This document shows positions 46,334 through 54,861 of a DNA stretch of 64,000 nt, piece by piece (within the stretch, counting starts at the first letter, position 1; each line of letters begins with the position of its first letter). Under the pieces are notes generated by a model. It was not told the origin of the DNA, made no database searches, and saw only the letters and a program-made list of their open reading frames with translations. This DNA is from Candidatus Chlorohelix allophototropha (GTDB taxonomy: Bacteria > Chloroflexota > Chloroflexia > Chloroheliales > Chloroheliaceae): the NCBI RefSeq assembly GCF_030389965.1, contig NZ_CP128400.1, positions 496,001 to 560,000 on the forward strand, in the 5' to 3' direction. The position numbers and the translations under genes were made by a program.

Positions 46334-47470
46334 TTAGTAATGAATATTAACCTGAGTACCCATTGGCGCCCAATTGTAAATCCACTGTGATGCCGGAGTA
46401 GGTAGGTTAACACATCCATGGCTCATCGGATGACCGAAATTGTTGTGCCAATAAGTGCCATGAATAGCATATGCTTGGTAGAAATACATCACGTAAGGTA
46501 CATTCGGCAGGTAGTAATAACTTGCTCCGCTACCGCCGGTCATCAATTGTGACTGATATTTTACATACACTTGGAAAGTACCAACCGGGGTGGCAAGTCC
46601 GGTCACTCCGGTACTTACCAGCGAACTGAAAACTGCCTTGTCGCCTTCATAGGCAACCAACCTCTGTTGGCTAATATTTACGTCAATCCATTTACCATCT
46701 GAAAGCGGGTTAACGCTGTTTGCCGCTTGTGGTGTTTCAGGTGTTTTGGTAGGTGCTGGGGCACCACCTTGCCCGCCCTGTGCGCTGGGTATAATTAGTT
46801 CTTGTCCAACGTTAATGACATTGGGGTCTGCGAGGTTATTTGCCTGTACAATGTCCGATACATTAACGTGGTAATAAGCGGCGATTGACGAGAGCGTTTC
46901 CCCTGCTACTACCTTATGTTTAACACTGCCTGTAGAGGCTTTTGTGTTGGCAAGGGCTTCGGTAGTTGCAACCATAGTGGTAAGAACGGTAGTAGGCACA
47001 GGAGTAGCAGGCGCTGTGGTAGGCTGTGGTTTGGGGGCAGCAGCTTGTCCCGGTATGCGGATTGTTTGCCCGATATACAGGTAGCTCATCACAGACAGGT
47101 TATTGGCGCTGGCTAGTTGGGAAATGCTGACACCGAATCTAGCAGCCACAGAAGTGAGGCTATCACCCGCTTGTACGATATAAGCTTCATCGCCCGTAGT
47201 TTGTGAAGTGTTAGAAGCTGTGTTAGTAGTCTGCCCTTGCGTGGGGATTTTTAATACTTGCCCGGCGTAAATGTTATTTACATTGACGATGGCGTTTGCC
47301 TGTGCGATTTCGCTAACGGTTACATTGAAACGGACTGCAATATCGCTCAGTGTATCACCGCGTTGCACCCGGTAGGTTGAATCCGCTGCCTGTGCTGGCG
47401 CTGCCACAGACATCAGAAAACAGGCAGATATAAGCACCATAATTAATAACACTGAGATTCGGTGGCGCAT
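46334..47470 (-). CDS. Secreted LysM-L,D-transpeptidase (YkuD)
   Basis: This 378-residue protein has a signal peptide (cleavage after PAQA, near residue 28). Three LysM repeats follow (YRVQRGDTLSDIAVRF, YIVQAGDSLTSVAARFG and HKVVAGETLSSIAAYY) separated by Thr/Pro linkers, and then a YkuD domain with HGTYWHNNFG and the catalytic SHGCVN. It should make 3-3 cross-links in peptidoglycan outside the cell. The ATG at 47470 (MRHRISVL) is chosen because the signal peptide begins there and GAAGGAG precedes it. Confidence 0.95.
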   Translation of the reverse strand: MRHRISVLLIMVLISACFLMSVAAPAQAADSTYRVQRGDTLSDIAVRFNVTVSEIAQANAIVNVNNIYAGQVLKIPTQGQTTNTASNTSQTTGDEAYIVQAGDSLTSVAARFGVSISQLASANNLSVMSYLYIGQTIRIPGQAAAPKPQPTTAPATPVPTTVLTTMVATTEALANTKASTGSVKHKVVAGETLSSIAAYYHVNVSDIVQANNLADPNVINVGQELIIPSAQGGQGGAPAPTKTPETPQAANSVNPLSDGKWIDVNISQQRLVAYEGDKAVFSSLVSTGVTGLATPVGTFQVYVKYQSQLMTGGSGASYYYLPNVPYVMYFYQAYAIHGTYWHNNFGHPMSHGCVNLPTPASQWIYNWAPMGTQVNIHY

Positions 47471-47813
47471 GTGCCTTACACTCCTTCGGTCTTCAAAATG
47501 CGTGTCTTTCCCCACACTGTATTTAGATATTTAGCATTCTCTTTTAACATTTCGGCGAGCCTATTTTTCATGGCTTTCCGAGCAAACCTGGAGTTGCGCG
47601 CTATAGTTTTACATAATTCTATATGTAAATTATAGCACCATTTTTTAACTTGACAATAACCTGTGTTGACTCTTTATTTAAGAACGTGCCAAGGTAATCA
47701 AAGGTTTCGCTTAGCTTGGCTTATATAATAGTTTTGAACAAAGAAAAGCTTAGACTACAGCAAAGTACTCAAAAGCTAATAGACTGATGGTAACGGGAGA
47801 ACCGAGGTCTCGA

Positions 47814-47977
47814 CTTACGGCTTCATAACTGGATAGCAGTGGAGAAGACCGACTTGCAAAGACTGTTCCCCGACCATTAGCGCTAGTAGCGGCAATTAGG
47901 CTTGTTACAGCGCAGTTATGCGACTGGCTATCCGCGATAAGCTTACGCACGCGCTGAATGGTTGGGTGTCCCGTAAG
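47814..47977 (+). ncRNA. Candidate IS110 bridge RNA
   Basis: The non-coding left end folds with long-range pairs. CTTACGG (47814-47820) pairs with CCGTAAG (47971-47977), and inside it GGATAGCAGT (47831-47840) pairs with ACTGGCTATCC (47923-47933) with one bulged G. The position (left end, just before the transposase) and size (about 165 nt) agree with known IS110-group bridge RNAs, which carry target- and donor-binding loops. The exact loops were not resolved. Confidence 0.55.
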
Positions 47978-48028
47978 TTCAATAGTGCATTGTGTAGCAG
48001 CCCTTTTAGCTGGACTAAGGTGCAAAAA

Positions 48029-49306
48029 ATGATTACTCCTCCATGTGAAACCCCAAAGCAAGCCTCAATAGGTCGGCTGTTTGCCGTGGGTATTGATGTA
48101 GGTTGTGAGAAGTGTAGTATAAGTGTACTTCGCCCTGACAAAACAGTAGTCATCAAGCCTCTCGAATTTACTAATGACGCGCAAGGTTATGCTTTTGTGC
48201 TGACTAAGCTCGAAAGTTTAGGGGTAATACCAGCTCAAATCACCATCGGCTTGGAAGCGACTGGACGTTACTGGGAAAACTTGTATCACTATCTAGCCAG
48301 ATTGGGTTATAATTTAATTCTTTTACATCCGGTCCAAACCCATCAGTTCGCACAACGTCGTGGTTTACGGGCTAAAACTGATGCCTTGGATGCTGGAACG
48401 ATTGCCAGGGTAGTCCTAAGCGATGAGGCTCGACCAGCTTATGTGCCAGGTGATTTGGTGGCGACCTATCGCGAATTAGTTCGGCTTCATTCCAACCTAG
48501 CCGATGAAATTGGTCGCTATCGAAATGAAATTCACGCCTTACTTTTTGTTATATTTCCAGAATATACTCAGGTCTTTGCTGACCCCTGCCGCCCCACTGC
48601 CCTGTCCTTATATCCTAGCCGTCAAGCAATTGCAGAAGTTCCTATAGGAATTCTAAGTGCTAAACTCATTGAATTAAGTAACGGTCATTATGGTTTGAAA
48701 ACCGCTGAACGGCTACTTACATTGAGTAAAAAATCTGCCAGTAGTGGGCTTGCCAGTAATGCCCGTGCCCAGGGCTTAGTGATTTTGTGCGACCAATTGC
48801 TACATACCCAGGCTAACCTTGAGATTTTAGAAAGTGAAATTGCTCAACTACTGCAAAAAGATGAAGCAGCCAAGAAGTTGGCTGAAATCCCCGAATTTGG
48901 ACCAAAAACCATCGCAGGGTTACGGGCAGAGCTAGGCGAAGTTGGACGTTTTACCAATTGTAATCAGGTGGTGGCCTACGCTGGGCTAGATTTAACCGTG
49001 AAGGAAAGCGGAAAATGGAAAGGCAAGGTGAAACTTTCCAAGCGTGGCAGTGGTCGGTTGCGGCGCCTGTTATACATGGTGGCATTAGTCAGTTTGCGTC
49101 TTAAAGTATCTGCCTTTGGGGACTATTACCGCGAATTAAGGAAGCGTGGCATGAATGGGCGCAGTGCATTGATGGCGGTTATGCGTAAGATGTTAATCAC
49201 AGCTTACTCTTTGTTAAAGAACGACAGCACCTTCGACCCGAAAAAAGTCTGGATCGGTGCTAAGTTTGTGGCCAAAGAGTTACCATTGGTTGCTCAGGTG
49301 GCTTGA
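48029..49306 (+). CDS. IS110 family transposase
   Basis: The 425-residue recombinase has a RuvC-like DEDD domain: VGIDVGCEKCSISVL (Asp), IGLEATGRYW (Glu) and KTDALDAGTIARV (two Asp). The C-terminal Tnp domain carries LSKRGSGRLRRLLYMVAL with the catalytic Ser. Such enzymes insert DNA guided by the element's bridge RNA. The ATG at 48029 follows AAGG; an upstream in-frame ATG at 47918 lies inside the RNA region and is rejected. Intact. Confidence 0.95.
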   Translation: MITPPCETPKQASIGRLFAVGIDVGCEKCSISVLRPDKTVVIKPLEFTNDAQGYAFVLTKLESLGVIPAQITIGLEATGRYWENLYHYLARLGYNLILLHPVQTHQFAQRRGLRAKTDALDAGTIARVVLSDEARPAYVPGDLVATYRELVRLHSNLADEIGRYRNEIHALLFVIFPEYTQVFADPCRPTALSLYPSRQAIAEVPIGILSAKLIELSNGHYGLKTAERLLTLSKKSASSGLASNARAQGLVILCDQLLHTQANLEILESEIAQLLQKDEAAKKLAEIPEFGPKTIAGLRAELGEVGRFTNCNQVVAYAGLDLTVKESGKWKGKVKLSKRGSGRLRRLLYMVALVSLRLKVSAFGDYYRELRKRGMNGRSALMAVMRKMLITAYSLLKNDSTFDPKKVWIGAKFVAKELPLVAQVA

Positions 49307-49310
49307 CAAA

Positions 49311-49523
49311 CTACGATGGCTTCTTCGCACAATATTATAAATCGAGATCAGAGCGGATTGCTCAAGAAGAGCGCAAATATATCCCCTAGGATGTAAAAAG
49401 GATTTGTGGGAACTATTTTATATCCCGGATGCCCTACGCAAATTTATGCAAAAGCAAGTTGATTTCATAGCACTATCGCATATACAAAGTGTATCTACAC
49501 ATTTCTTGCAAAGATACTATTAA
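49311..49523 (+). pseudogene. Possible frameshifted gene remnant beside the IS110 element
   Basis: Two frames read like protein on the plus strand: YDGFFAQYYKSRSERIA up to a stop near 49390, and after a shift DLWELFYIPDALRKFMQKQ to the stop at 49521-49523. They could be halves of one decayed gene cut by the IS110 insertion. No family is recognised. The evidence is only the amino-acid composition. Confidence 0.3.
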
Positions 49524-49567
49524 GAATAGTGCTACTGTTAATTTCAGAAAATAGTAGAGCAATATGC

Positions 49568-50314
49568 CTATATGTTTAGCAAACTTACCCGGCGTAACCC
49601 GCGCATTTTTCGGAAGGATACGCCAGCTTCAATCGATTTGAGTAGAGTGGGCATATCGGAAACCTGCACGCCTGACAGCAAATTTACTCCAAACTTGAAA
49701 AGTATTGGCGTGAGGGGAGTAGAGGGACCGAGCATAATAACTTTAGTTCCGGGTTGTACAAGCTCAAGAATACTCTCAAGGGTGTGATTAATCAAAGTGC
49801 TGCTGGTAATTGCCAGCAAATCGGCGTAGGGTATCACTTTGGGAGCATCTGAAGCAGGCAAATCTCCTTCGCGCGGGTCTAGTTCCAACACCCAAAGCTT
49901 GTTCGCTATCGGTACAAGCTCTTTCACAAATGGAAAATGCCCTACAATTGCAACCTTACGCCCAATAGAATGTTCAACCAACCAATCGCCGGCATCAATG
50001 TCGGTAAGCGTCGTTGGGTCTGGAGAAAGCATACTATTCAGTGTCGCCAGTCCTAATGCTGCCTGAACAGGCGCAACCTCCCTAACTTTCTCTGCCAATA
50101 TGCGTGCATCGCTAATAGGCAACTGGTTCAAGCCGTAATGAAATTGCGTTTGCGCGTTAAATTCCTCTGGTCCGGGGGTAGCAGCAATGCCAGCACGAGT
50201 TAACCCCTCCGGGTTAATAATCTCAACCAGTGTCCAGTTAACCCCGATATTGATCTGTTTTATTTTCCAGCCGTTGGGCAGCGTTTCAATTATAGAGTCA
50301 AGTATTATAGGCAT
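49568..50314 (-). CDS. DUF364/DUF4213 protein, putative metal-chelation
   Basis: The 248-residue protein has an N-terminal DUF4213-like domain (IINPEGLTRAGIAATPG) and a C-terminal Rossmann-like DUF364 domain: KVAIVGHFPFV, LWVLELDPREGDLPASDAP, ITSSTLINHTLESIL and IMLGPSTPLTP. Family members are thought to bind heavy metals or a metallocofactor; the role is not proven. It may be co-transcribed with the CoxG-like gene, which ends 82 nt upstream. Confidence 0.9.
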   Translation of the reverse strand: MPIILDSIIETLPNGWKIKQINIGVNWTLVEIINPEGLTRAGIAATPGPEEFNAQTQFHYGLNQLPISDARILAEKVREVAPVQAALGLATLNSMLSPDPTTLTDIDAGDWLVEHSIGRKVAIVGHFPFVKELVPIANKLWVLELDPREGDLPASDAPKVIPYADLLAITSSTLINHTLESILELVQPGTKVIMLGPSTPLTPILFKFGVNLLSGVQVSDMPTLLKSIEAGVSFRKMRGLRRVSLLNI

Positions 50315-50396
50315 AGCTTAAGAGCCTGCAACCTGTATGAAATCAGCCAAAGCTTTATCAAAAGCCATTTTGCATCTGGCAGCGCAAAATCAGAAT

Positions 50397-51068
50397 CTAG
50401 CTATCGCTATTTTGGGTGCTTTTCTTTTTTGATGATTGTCTTGAGCGCAATATAATGAATAGTAGCAACAATGAAATTGCAGCACCAACATATAGAGGAC
50501 GACGGTTGGGGGGAACAATATCTGAAATCACACCTTTAGCCACTCCCATTGCAAATTCAGTTTGGTTAGGAGCTTCTATTTTTGGTGGTGGGAGGCTTTC
50601 TTTCTCGGCTTTAGCTTTAACGACTGCTTCTATATATTGATTAACACCATCGAGGCTTTGCTTGGTAAGAGCTTTTGCGGCGCTTTCAACGAGGCGTTGT
50701 CCTACACTGGCAATACGACCGCCCACATGGGCATCACCCTCATAGGTCATCAGCGTTGTATTCACGCCTTGCTGTTCCAGCTTAACATGTCCGGTTCCTT
50801 TTACAAAGCCAGGTGCGCCGTTACCATTGATAGTCATAGTATAGCTCTCAGGCGCATTAAGGTCGGAAAGCAATACCTTGCCTTTAAATTTTCCTTTTAC
50901 AGGTCCAACGTTAATTTCCAAAGCGGCTTCGTATTCATTATCACCCACAAGGGTTAATTGTTCGCAACCCGGAATAATTTTGGAAAGAACTTCGGGGTCT
51001 TGTAGCATGTGAAAGACCATTTCGCGAGGTGCTTCAAATGTATAATTACCATCAATTTTCACAGTCAA
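50397..51068 (-). CDS. CoxG-like SRPBCC protein with C-terminal membrane anchor
   Basis: The 223-residue protein has an SRPBCC/CoxG domain (residues 1-150: APREMVFHMLQDPEVLSKIIPGCEQL, GPVKGKFKGKVLLSDL, GRIASVGQRLVESAAKAL). A linker, one membrane helix (about 193-210) and a Lys/Ser tail follow. CoxG tethers or helps mature CO dehydrogenase at the membrane in carboxydotrophs. No coxSML genes are here, so a general lipid-binding or tethering role is as likely. Confidence 0.9.
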   Translation of the reverse strand: MTVKIDGNYTFEAPREMVFHMLQDPEVLSKIIPGCEQLTLVGDNEYEAALEINVGPVKGKFKGKVLLSDLNAPESYTMTINGNGAPGFVKGTGHVKLEQQGVNTTLMTYEGDAHVGGRIASVGQRLVESAAKALTKQSLDGVNQYIEAVVKAKAEKESLPPPKIEAPNQTEFAMGVAKGVISDIVPPNRRPLYVGAAISLLLLFIILRSRQSSKKKSTQNSDS

Positions 51069-51383
51069 TCCTCGATTAAAACTTATTATTTTTACTACTA
51101 GTCATCTCAAGTGTAGCTGCCTAAATTGTTGAGAGGAAAAATAACCTAACAACAAAGCTGAAATTAAAACCCCTTATTGTTAATGCTGCTGAGGAAATTC
51201 ACTTATAAATGTATAAACAGGATAAAAGACTGGGATTCCTCCCCTGACATTTCCTTTGTTATAAATAACCGAACAAGTGGATTTGGGCAACTCTCAATTT
51301 TTTGATAGTAGCACAACTAAAGAGGATTGACAATTAAAATAGCGAATTCAAAAGCGATAAAATGGAGTAATTACTCAGTTAAG

Positions 51384-51454
51384 GCAAGCAGGGATGAGAG
51401 ACTTTCCCAAGAAGGTCTGGTGCGAAGTATAAAAGGCACTGATTCCCTGCTTGC
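51384..51454. other. Three-way-junction foldback, candidate structured RNA
   Basis: A perfect 11-bp outer stem (51384-51394 with 51444-51454) encloses two hairpins. One is an 8-bp stem with one G-U pair (51399-51406 with 51411-51418, loop CCAA); the other is 51419-51423 with 51436-51440. It lies in the 694-nt non-coding gap between CoxG-like and RIO kinase genes. I recognise no known riboswitch, and the strand is unknown. Confidence 0.5.
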
Positions 51455-51502
51455 GTATCGAGGAAATGTAACTGTCTAGTATACTGAATTGGGAATAACG
51501 TT

Positions 51503-51592
51503 ATAGATGTTCAGAAAAGGTTTTTGGAAAATACGGCAATACTTAAGCACAAAACCTGCCAGAAGATTCCAAAACCAAATCTGAACATCTAT
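51503..51592. repeat. 90-bp foldback sequence, possible MITE or RNA hairpin
   Basis: A 13-bp perfect outer stem (51503-51515 with 51580-51592) continues inward as GGTTTT/AAAACC and GGAA/TTCC with one bulge and a 3-nt internal loop. About 37 nt form the loop, which can pair again (GGCA/TGCC). Nothing else is recognised in 51593-51762. Confidence 0.55.
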
Positions 51593-51762
51593 TTCTTGTA
51601 ACTCTACAGTAGAGTTTGAAATATACCCAAACAAGCGAATCCTTGCCTAGTAGGGTGCTCGCCAATTTTTCGCCTTAACCCAATCAGGATAGCAAACCGC
51701 CGCTTTTGCTTGTTTTGTTATTCTGTGAATCACCCTGATTCAAAACGAAGCAATATTGACGA

Positions 51763-52572
51763 TCAGAACTGCGAATTTTGGAAGCGCAACCAGAAATTCC
51801 CGCTAAGTTTCGCCGGGTCGGCAATAACGCCAAAACGCTTGAAATAGCGGCATAGGTTTGTAATATCGCGCTCCAACAGCCATTCAGAATTCTTGTTAAA
51901 GCGTGCATCCACCGCTTGCGGAAAATCAATAATCCTGATTTGCTCTTGCCAGTAAAGCACATTGAAGGGAGACAAATCGCTATGGACGATATTCAGGCTT
52001 AGAAATAACTCAATGTTGTGCATCAAACGCTCGAAAACAATCTTAGCTTCCGCGTTCTCCAATTCGACATTGTTAAGAATCGGGGCTGCCAGATCGCCTT
52101 CGCCCAGAAACTCCATCAATATAGAATTGCCACGTTGGGCATAGGGTTTTGGTACGTCCGCACCAGCCCTATACATCATGTGCAAATAGATATATTCTTG
52201 ATTACTCCACAACCCGCTGGACATCACTTTGCCCCACTCGCTCTTTTTTCGCATGGCGCGAACATCATGTTGATTTAGCACAACCCGCCCCTCTCGGTAG
52301 GTAGCGTCGTTCTTGAAGTTGCGATTCTCACGCGGGATATAAACCTTTAGAGCCAGATAATCCGAATCCATTTGTGGGGTGGCTTCGCAGCAATAAACTT
52401 TCGCTTCCTTGCCGCTTTTAACCAAACGCAACATCTGCGTGATCATTTTTTCTTTCACATAAGGCTCGAATGGATTAGATTCGGGTTCTTCTCGACCCTT
52501 TTTCCGGTTAAATTGTTCAAACTGGTCTAGTAGCTCTGATTCTTCGCTCTTGTAATTAAATTTATTCTTCAA
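51763..52572 (-). CDS. RIO-type serine kinase
   Basis: This 269-residue RIO1-like kinase has the P-loop SGKEAKVYCC, the catalytic Lys in YLALKVYIP, ILMEFLGEGDLAAP (hinge), the catalytic loop IVHSDLSPFNVL (HxDLxxxN) and the metal-binding IRIIDFPQAVD. RIO kinases act in ribosome maturation in Archaea and Eukarya; the bacterial role is poorly known. The TTG start at 52572 is chosen because GAGG lies 8 nt upstream; the longer frame to 52635 enters the leader. It is preceded by a leader peptide and terminator. Confidence 0.92.
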   Translation of the reverse strand: MKNKFNYKSEESELLDQFEQFNRKKGREEPESNPFEPYVKEKMITQMLRLVKSGKEAKVYCCEATPQMDSDYLALKVYIPRENRNFKNDATYREGRVVLNQHDVRAMRKKSEWGKVMSSGLWSNQEYIYLHMMYRAGADVPKPYAQRGNSILMEFLGEGDLAAPILNNVELENAEAKIVFERLMHNIELFLSLNIVHSDLSPFNVLYWQEQIRIIDFPQAVDARFNKNSEWLLERDITNLCRYFKRFGVIADPAKLSGNFWLRFQNSQF

Positions 52573-52694
52573 GATAGTCACCTCAGTAGAATTAAAATTT
52601 TTAGTAGGCTTGGTAATACACCGCCGCACCTGCAAAAGGTCTTTTAATCGAGTTGCTATTCTGAAACAACAGAGCTTTCAACGAATAGATTTAA

Positions 52695-52728
52695 CCAAAA
52701 AACCGGCAGGCTAATAGTTCGCGCCTGC
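52695..52728 (-). terminator. Attenuator-like terminator before the RIO kinase gene
   Basis: On the minus strand, stem GCAGGC/GCCTGC (52723-52728 with 52706-52711, extended by flanking C/G pairs) is followed by six T. It lies between the 19-codon leader frame and the RIO kinase start, so it would cut off the kinase mRNA unless prevented. Confidence 0.75.
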
Positions 52729-52793
52729 GGTCTTCAATCCATTTATGAGGAAAAACCGAATGGGGATTTCTCAGGATAGAAAATTATCAACCT

Positions 52794-52853
52794 TCAAGAG
52801 CGCGAGAGTATGCTTTTTAGGCGGTGTAAGGTACTAACAAGGACTTTCTTCAT
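52794..52853 (-). CDS. 19-residue leader peptide
   Basis: A 19-codon frame begins with ATG 8 nt after a perfect AGGAGG (52862-52867) and encodes MKKVLVSTLHRLKSILSRS. It sits between a near-consensus promoter and an intrinsic terminator, upstream of the RIO kinase gene. This is the arrangement of a translated leader that controls attenuation. It could instead be an independent small basic peptide. Confidence 0.65.
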   Translation of the reverse strand: MKKVLVSTLHRLKSILSRS

Positions 52854-52904
52854 ACTGCTTTCCTCCTAATAGGGTATAACTCAATACTTTGATTAGCTGT
52901 TTGT

Positions 52905-52933
52905 ATTATACGCACAGATTGTAAAAACGTCAA
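52905..52933 (-). promoter_or_regulatory. Near-consensus promoter of the leader/RIO kinase unit
   Basis: On the minus strand TTGACG (52928-52933) and TATAAT (52905-52910) are 17 nt apart. Similar TATTGACGT-like motifs recur upstream at 52968-52976 and 52984-52992. Confidence 0.85.
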
Positions 52934-53006
52934 TAGGTCTTTTGAGTAGCTAAAAATAATAAATCAAACGTTAATATTTAGTAACGTCATATTGTTAATA
53001 GGATTC

Positions 53007-54504
53007 TTGACGTTTAGATAAACGGGGCTATAGGAAATAGAAACCCGTATCGGAACTTACAAAAGAATGACAGTTTGTAGCCAGTTACCAGCAAATTTAA
53101 CAGCGAATATTCGTCAAATTAGAGGTAGAAAACCCCTTTTTGACCACCTTATAGCGGGTAGCCGGTCTTACTTTGGTGCCAACCGCTCGACCCTTCCCAT
53201 TTCCTCGCACTTTGCTGGCTTTGGCCGGACTGCCCAACTGCACAATTATTCCGGACAAGCCTCGTCGAATTTGCTGAGGGCTTGGCTGTCGTTGACTATT
53301 TTCCCAAGGTCGCAACACTTCCAAGCCCAAGCCTTGAGCGATTTGCAATTCGTCGTGTACCAAACTGACTATCGCCGTCCACAACTCAAACTGGCTCGGA
53401 TAGCGCAAGCGTGGTTTTTCCCACAACAAATCTTGTTTGTCAAAACGATAGCCGTGTTCTATCGAGTAACGCCTCTTGTAATACGACCAGACTTGCGTCA
53501 GGTCAAGCTCAGTTTGACCCGACCACACATACCAACTTTCCAGAGGGTCATGGGTTTTACCACTGGCTGCCTCACGCTGTATTCGGATTATGCTCAGTGC
53601 CAGTTCAGGTGCTTCCCTCAAATGCAGCTCAGTCCATGCGCTTACTACCAGTTTGTGTCCATTTTCGTCCGTCCCAACCCACACTCGCTGCGGCAAACCG
53701 TGCGTATTGGGATCATTACATTGGAAACGAGCACCGTGTTTAGCGGGAGCGCCGCGACCTCGTTTCTGCTCATCTCTCACCACTTTTCGATAGAATACTC
53801 GGTTAGACTTGAGCCGCAGCAGCAAGTCATAGTCCTTACTGCTATTTTGAATAAATGCTTTGGTGGGGTAGTACCGGTCTCCCAGATTGAGCGGTCTTTC
53901 AGCAAAATATGGGCGCAATTCGCTCAGTTGCTGGCTGGCTACCTCTGCTGGTGTTTGACTGGTTTTGATCCTGCGGTTGGAGACAATGTATGTATGGCTA
54001 CTGGTTTGAGCCGGCACCACCACCACGGTCGAGAATTGCCAACCCACGGTCACGGGCTTATCACAATTGGGCAGATTGTGTTTGTAAAGCCAGCCACGAT
54101 CTGCAGATGTAGTGCTAAAGGGTCGCTCGATATTGGTAGCATCCACTGCCAGTACCAATCTTTCACCATCGAAGGGATGAGGGGCGTAGCGCACCATGGT
54201 TTGCTCGAAGCGAGTTTGGTTAACTTGACCCATTTGCAAAGCCTCATACAAACTGGGCCATTTTCGCTCAAAATTGGGCGAAAGGGTCAGTTCCAGTACC
54301 GATTGAGCCTGGCTTTCTGTCATAAGGGCATCCGCCAGATTAAACAATGCGTCACTGGCGTATTCAAAGCAGTCATAGATTTCGTGCCGAAATTCTTTAA
54401 GTGTGTTAAGGTTCATACGAGTAGTGTCCTTTCTCAATTAGAACATTACTCGTCTGGGCAAGTTGTGCCAACACTGCTTGCCCTTTGGTTTATCTAAACG
54501 TCAA
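53007..54504 (-). mobile_element. IS701/IS4-like insertion sequence with 17-bp inverted ends
   Basis: Perfect inverted repeats TTGACGTTTAGATAAAC lie at 53007-53023 and, reversed, at 54488-54504. They enclose one intact transposase on the minus strand. The flanking bases ATAGG on both sides are a partial, not clean, target repeat. Confidence 0.88.
53097..54416 (-). CDS. DDE transposase, IS701/IS4-like
   Basis: This 439-residue DDE_5-type transposase has VLAVDATNIERP (first Asp), LGDRYYPTKAFI (second Asp) and YYKRRYSIEHGYRFDKQDL (catalytic Glu in the YxxRxxIE-like block). It is intact. The ATG at 54416 (MNLNTLKEF) is chosen, with AAAGGA upstream; a TTG at 54437 would add seven residues over that site. 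A long open frame on the opposite strand (53067-54497) is a shadow of this gene. Confidence 0.94.
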   Translation of the reverse strand: MNLNTLKEFRHEIYDCFEYASDALFNLADALMTESQAQSVLELTLSPNFERKWPSLYEALQMGQVNQTRFEQTMVRYAPHPFDGERLVLAVDATNIERPFSTTSADRGWLYKHNLPNCDKPVTVGWQFSTVVVVPAQTSSHTYIVSNRRIKTSQTPAEVASQQLSELRPYFAERPLNLGDRYYPTKAFIQNSSKDYDLLLRLKSNRVFYRKVVRDEQKRGRGAPAKHGARFQCNDPNTHGLPQRVWVGTDENGHKLVVSAWTELHLREAPELALSIIRIQREAASGKTHDPLESWYVWSGQTELDLTQVWSYYKRRYSIEHGYRFDKQDLLWEKPRLRYPSQFELWTAIVSLVHDELQIAQGLGLEVLRPWENSQRQPSPQQIRRGLSGIIVQLGSPAKASKVRGNGKGRAVGTKVRPATRYKVVKKGFSTSNLTNIRC

Positions 54505-54861
54505 ATAGGTAGATTAATATTTAATTAATAAAACTCAAATGGTATAATTAAATAACAACTCCGCTAGATTTAAAAGATTAAACGAACAACTAAATATTGG
54601 TGAAGCCGAGGTTTTGCCTGTTGCACACTATTTAGAAATAATCGAATATACATTGAGTGCTACTTGTATAAATAACTGCTCAAAATGCTATCATTGGTCA
54701 CAATCTTGAAGTTATTAAGCCTACACACCCCCGAAGACAATATAGACATTGTTTCTAGCTGACTTGACTTTACTTTTTGCTAAAGGCATAATAAGCCGTA
54801 CTAAAAACGGCGTATTTTAACGAACATTATCGAAAAATTCACATGTGGCAGAATAGCTAGA

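Larger units (their letters stand above)
47754..49314 (+). mobile_element. IS110 family element (ends inferred)
   Basis: One IS110 transposase with a 5' non-coding region of about 270 nt. The sequence ACTAC occurs at 47754-47758 and 49310-49314 and may be the shared core flanking the element; IS110 elements leave such short repeats and have no long inverted ends. The boundaries are inferred. Confidence 0.6.

Noticed and set aside
47918-48028. Upstream extension of the IS110 transposase frame
   Set aside because: These 37 codons lie inside the structured left-end RNA, and the transposase family starts near the ATG at 48029, which has AAGG upstream.
51684-51962. 92-codon minus-strand frame overlapping the RIO kinase 3' end
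   Set aside because: It is out of frame with the kinase, whose catalytic motifs occupy the same DNA; it looks like a shadow.
53067-54497. 476-codon open frame on the plus strand
   Set aside because: It lies fully antisense to the intact IS701/IS4-like transposase, whose DDE motifs are clear; the translation shows no domain.
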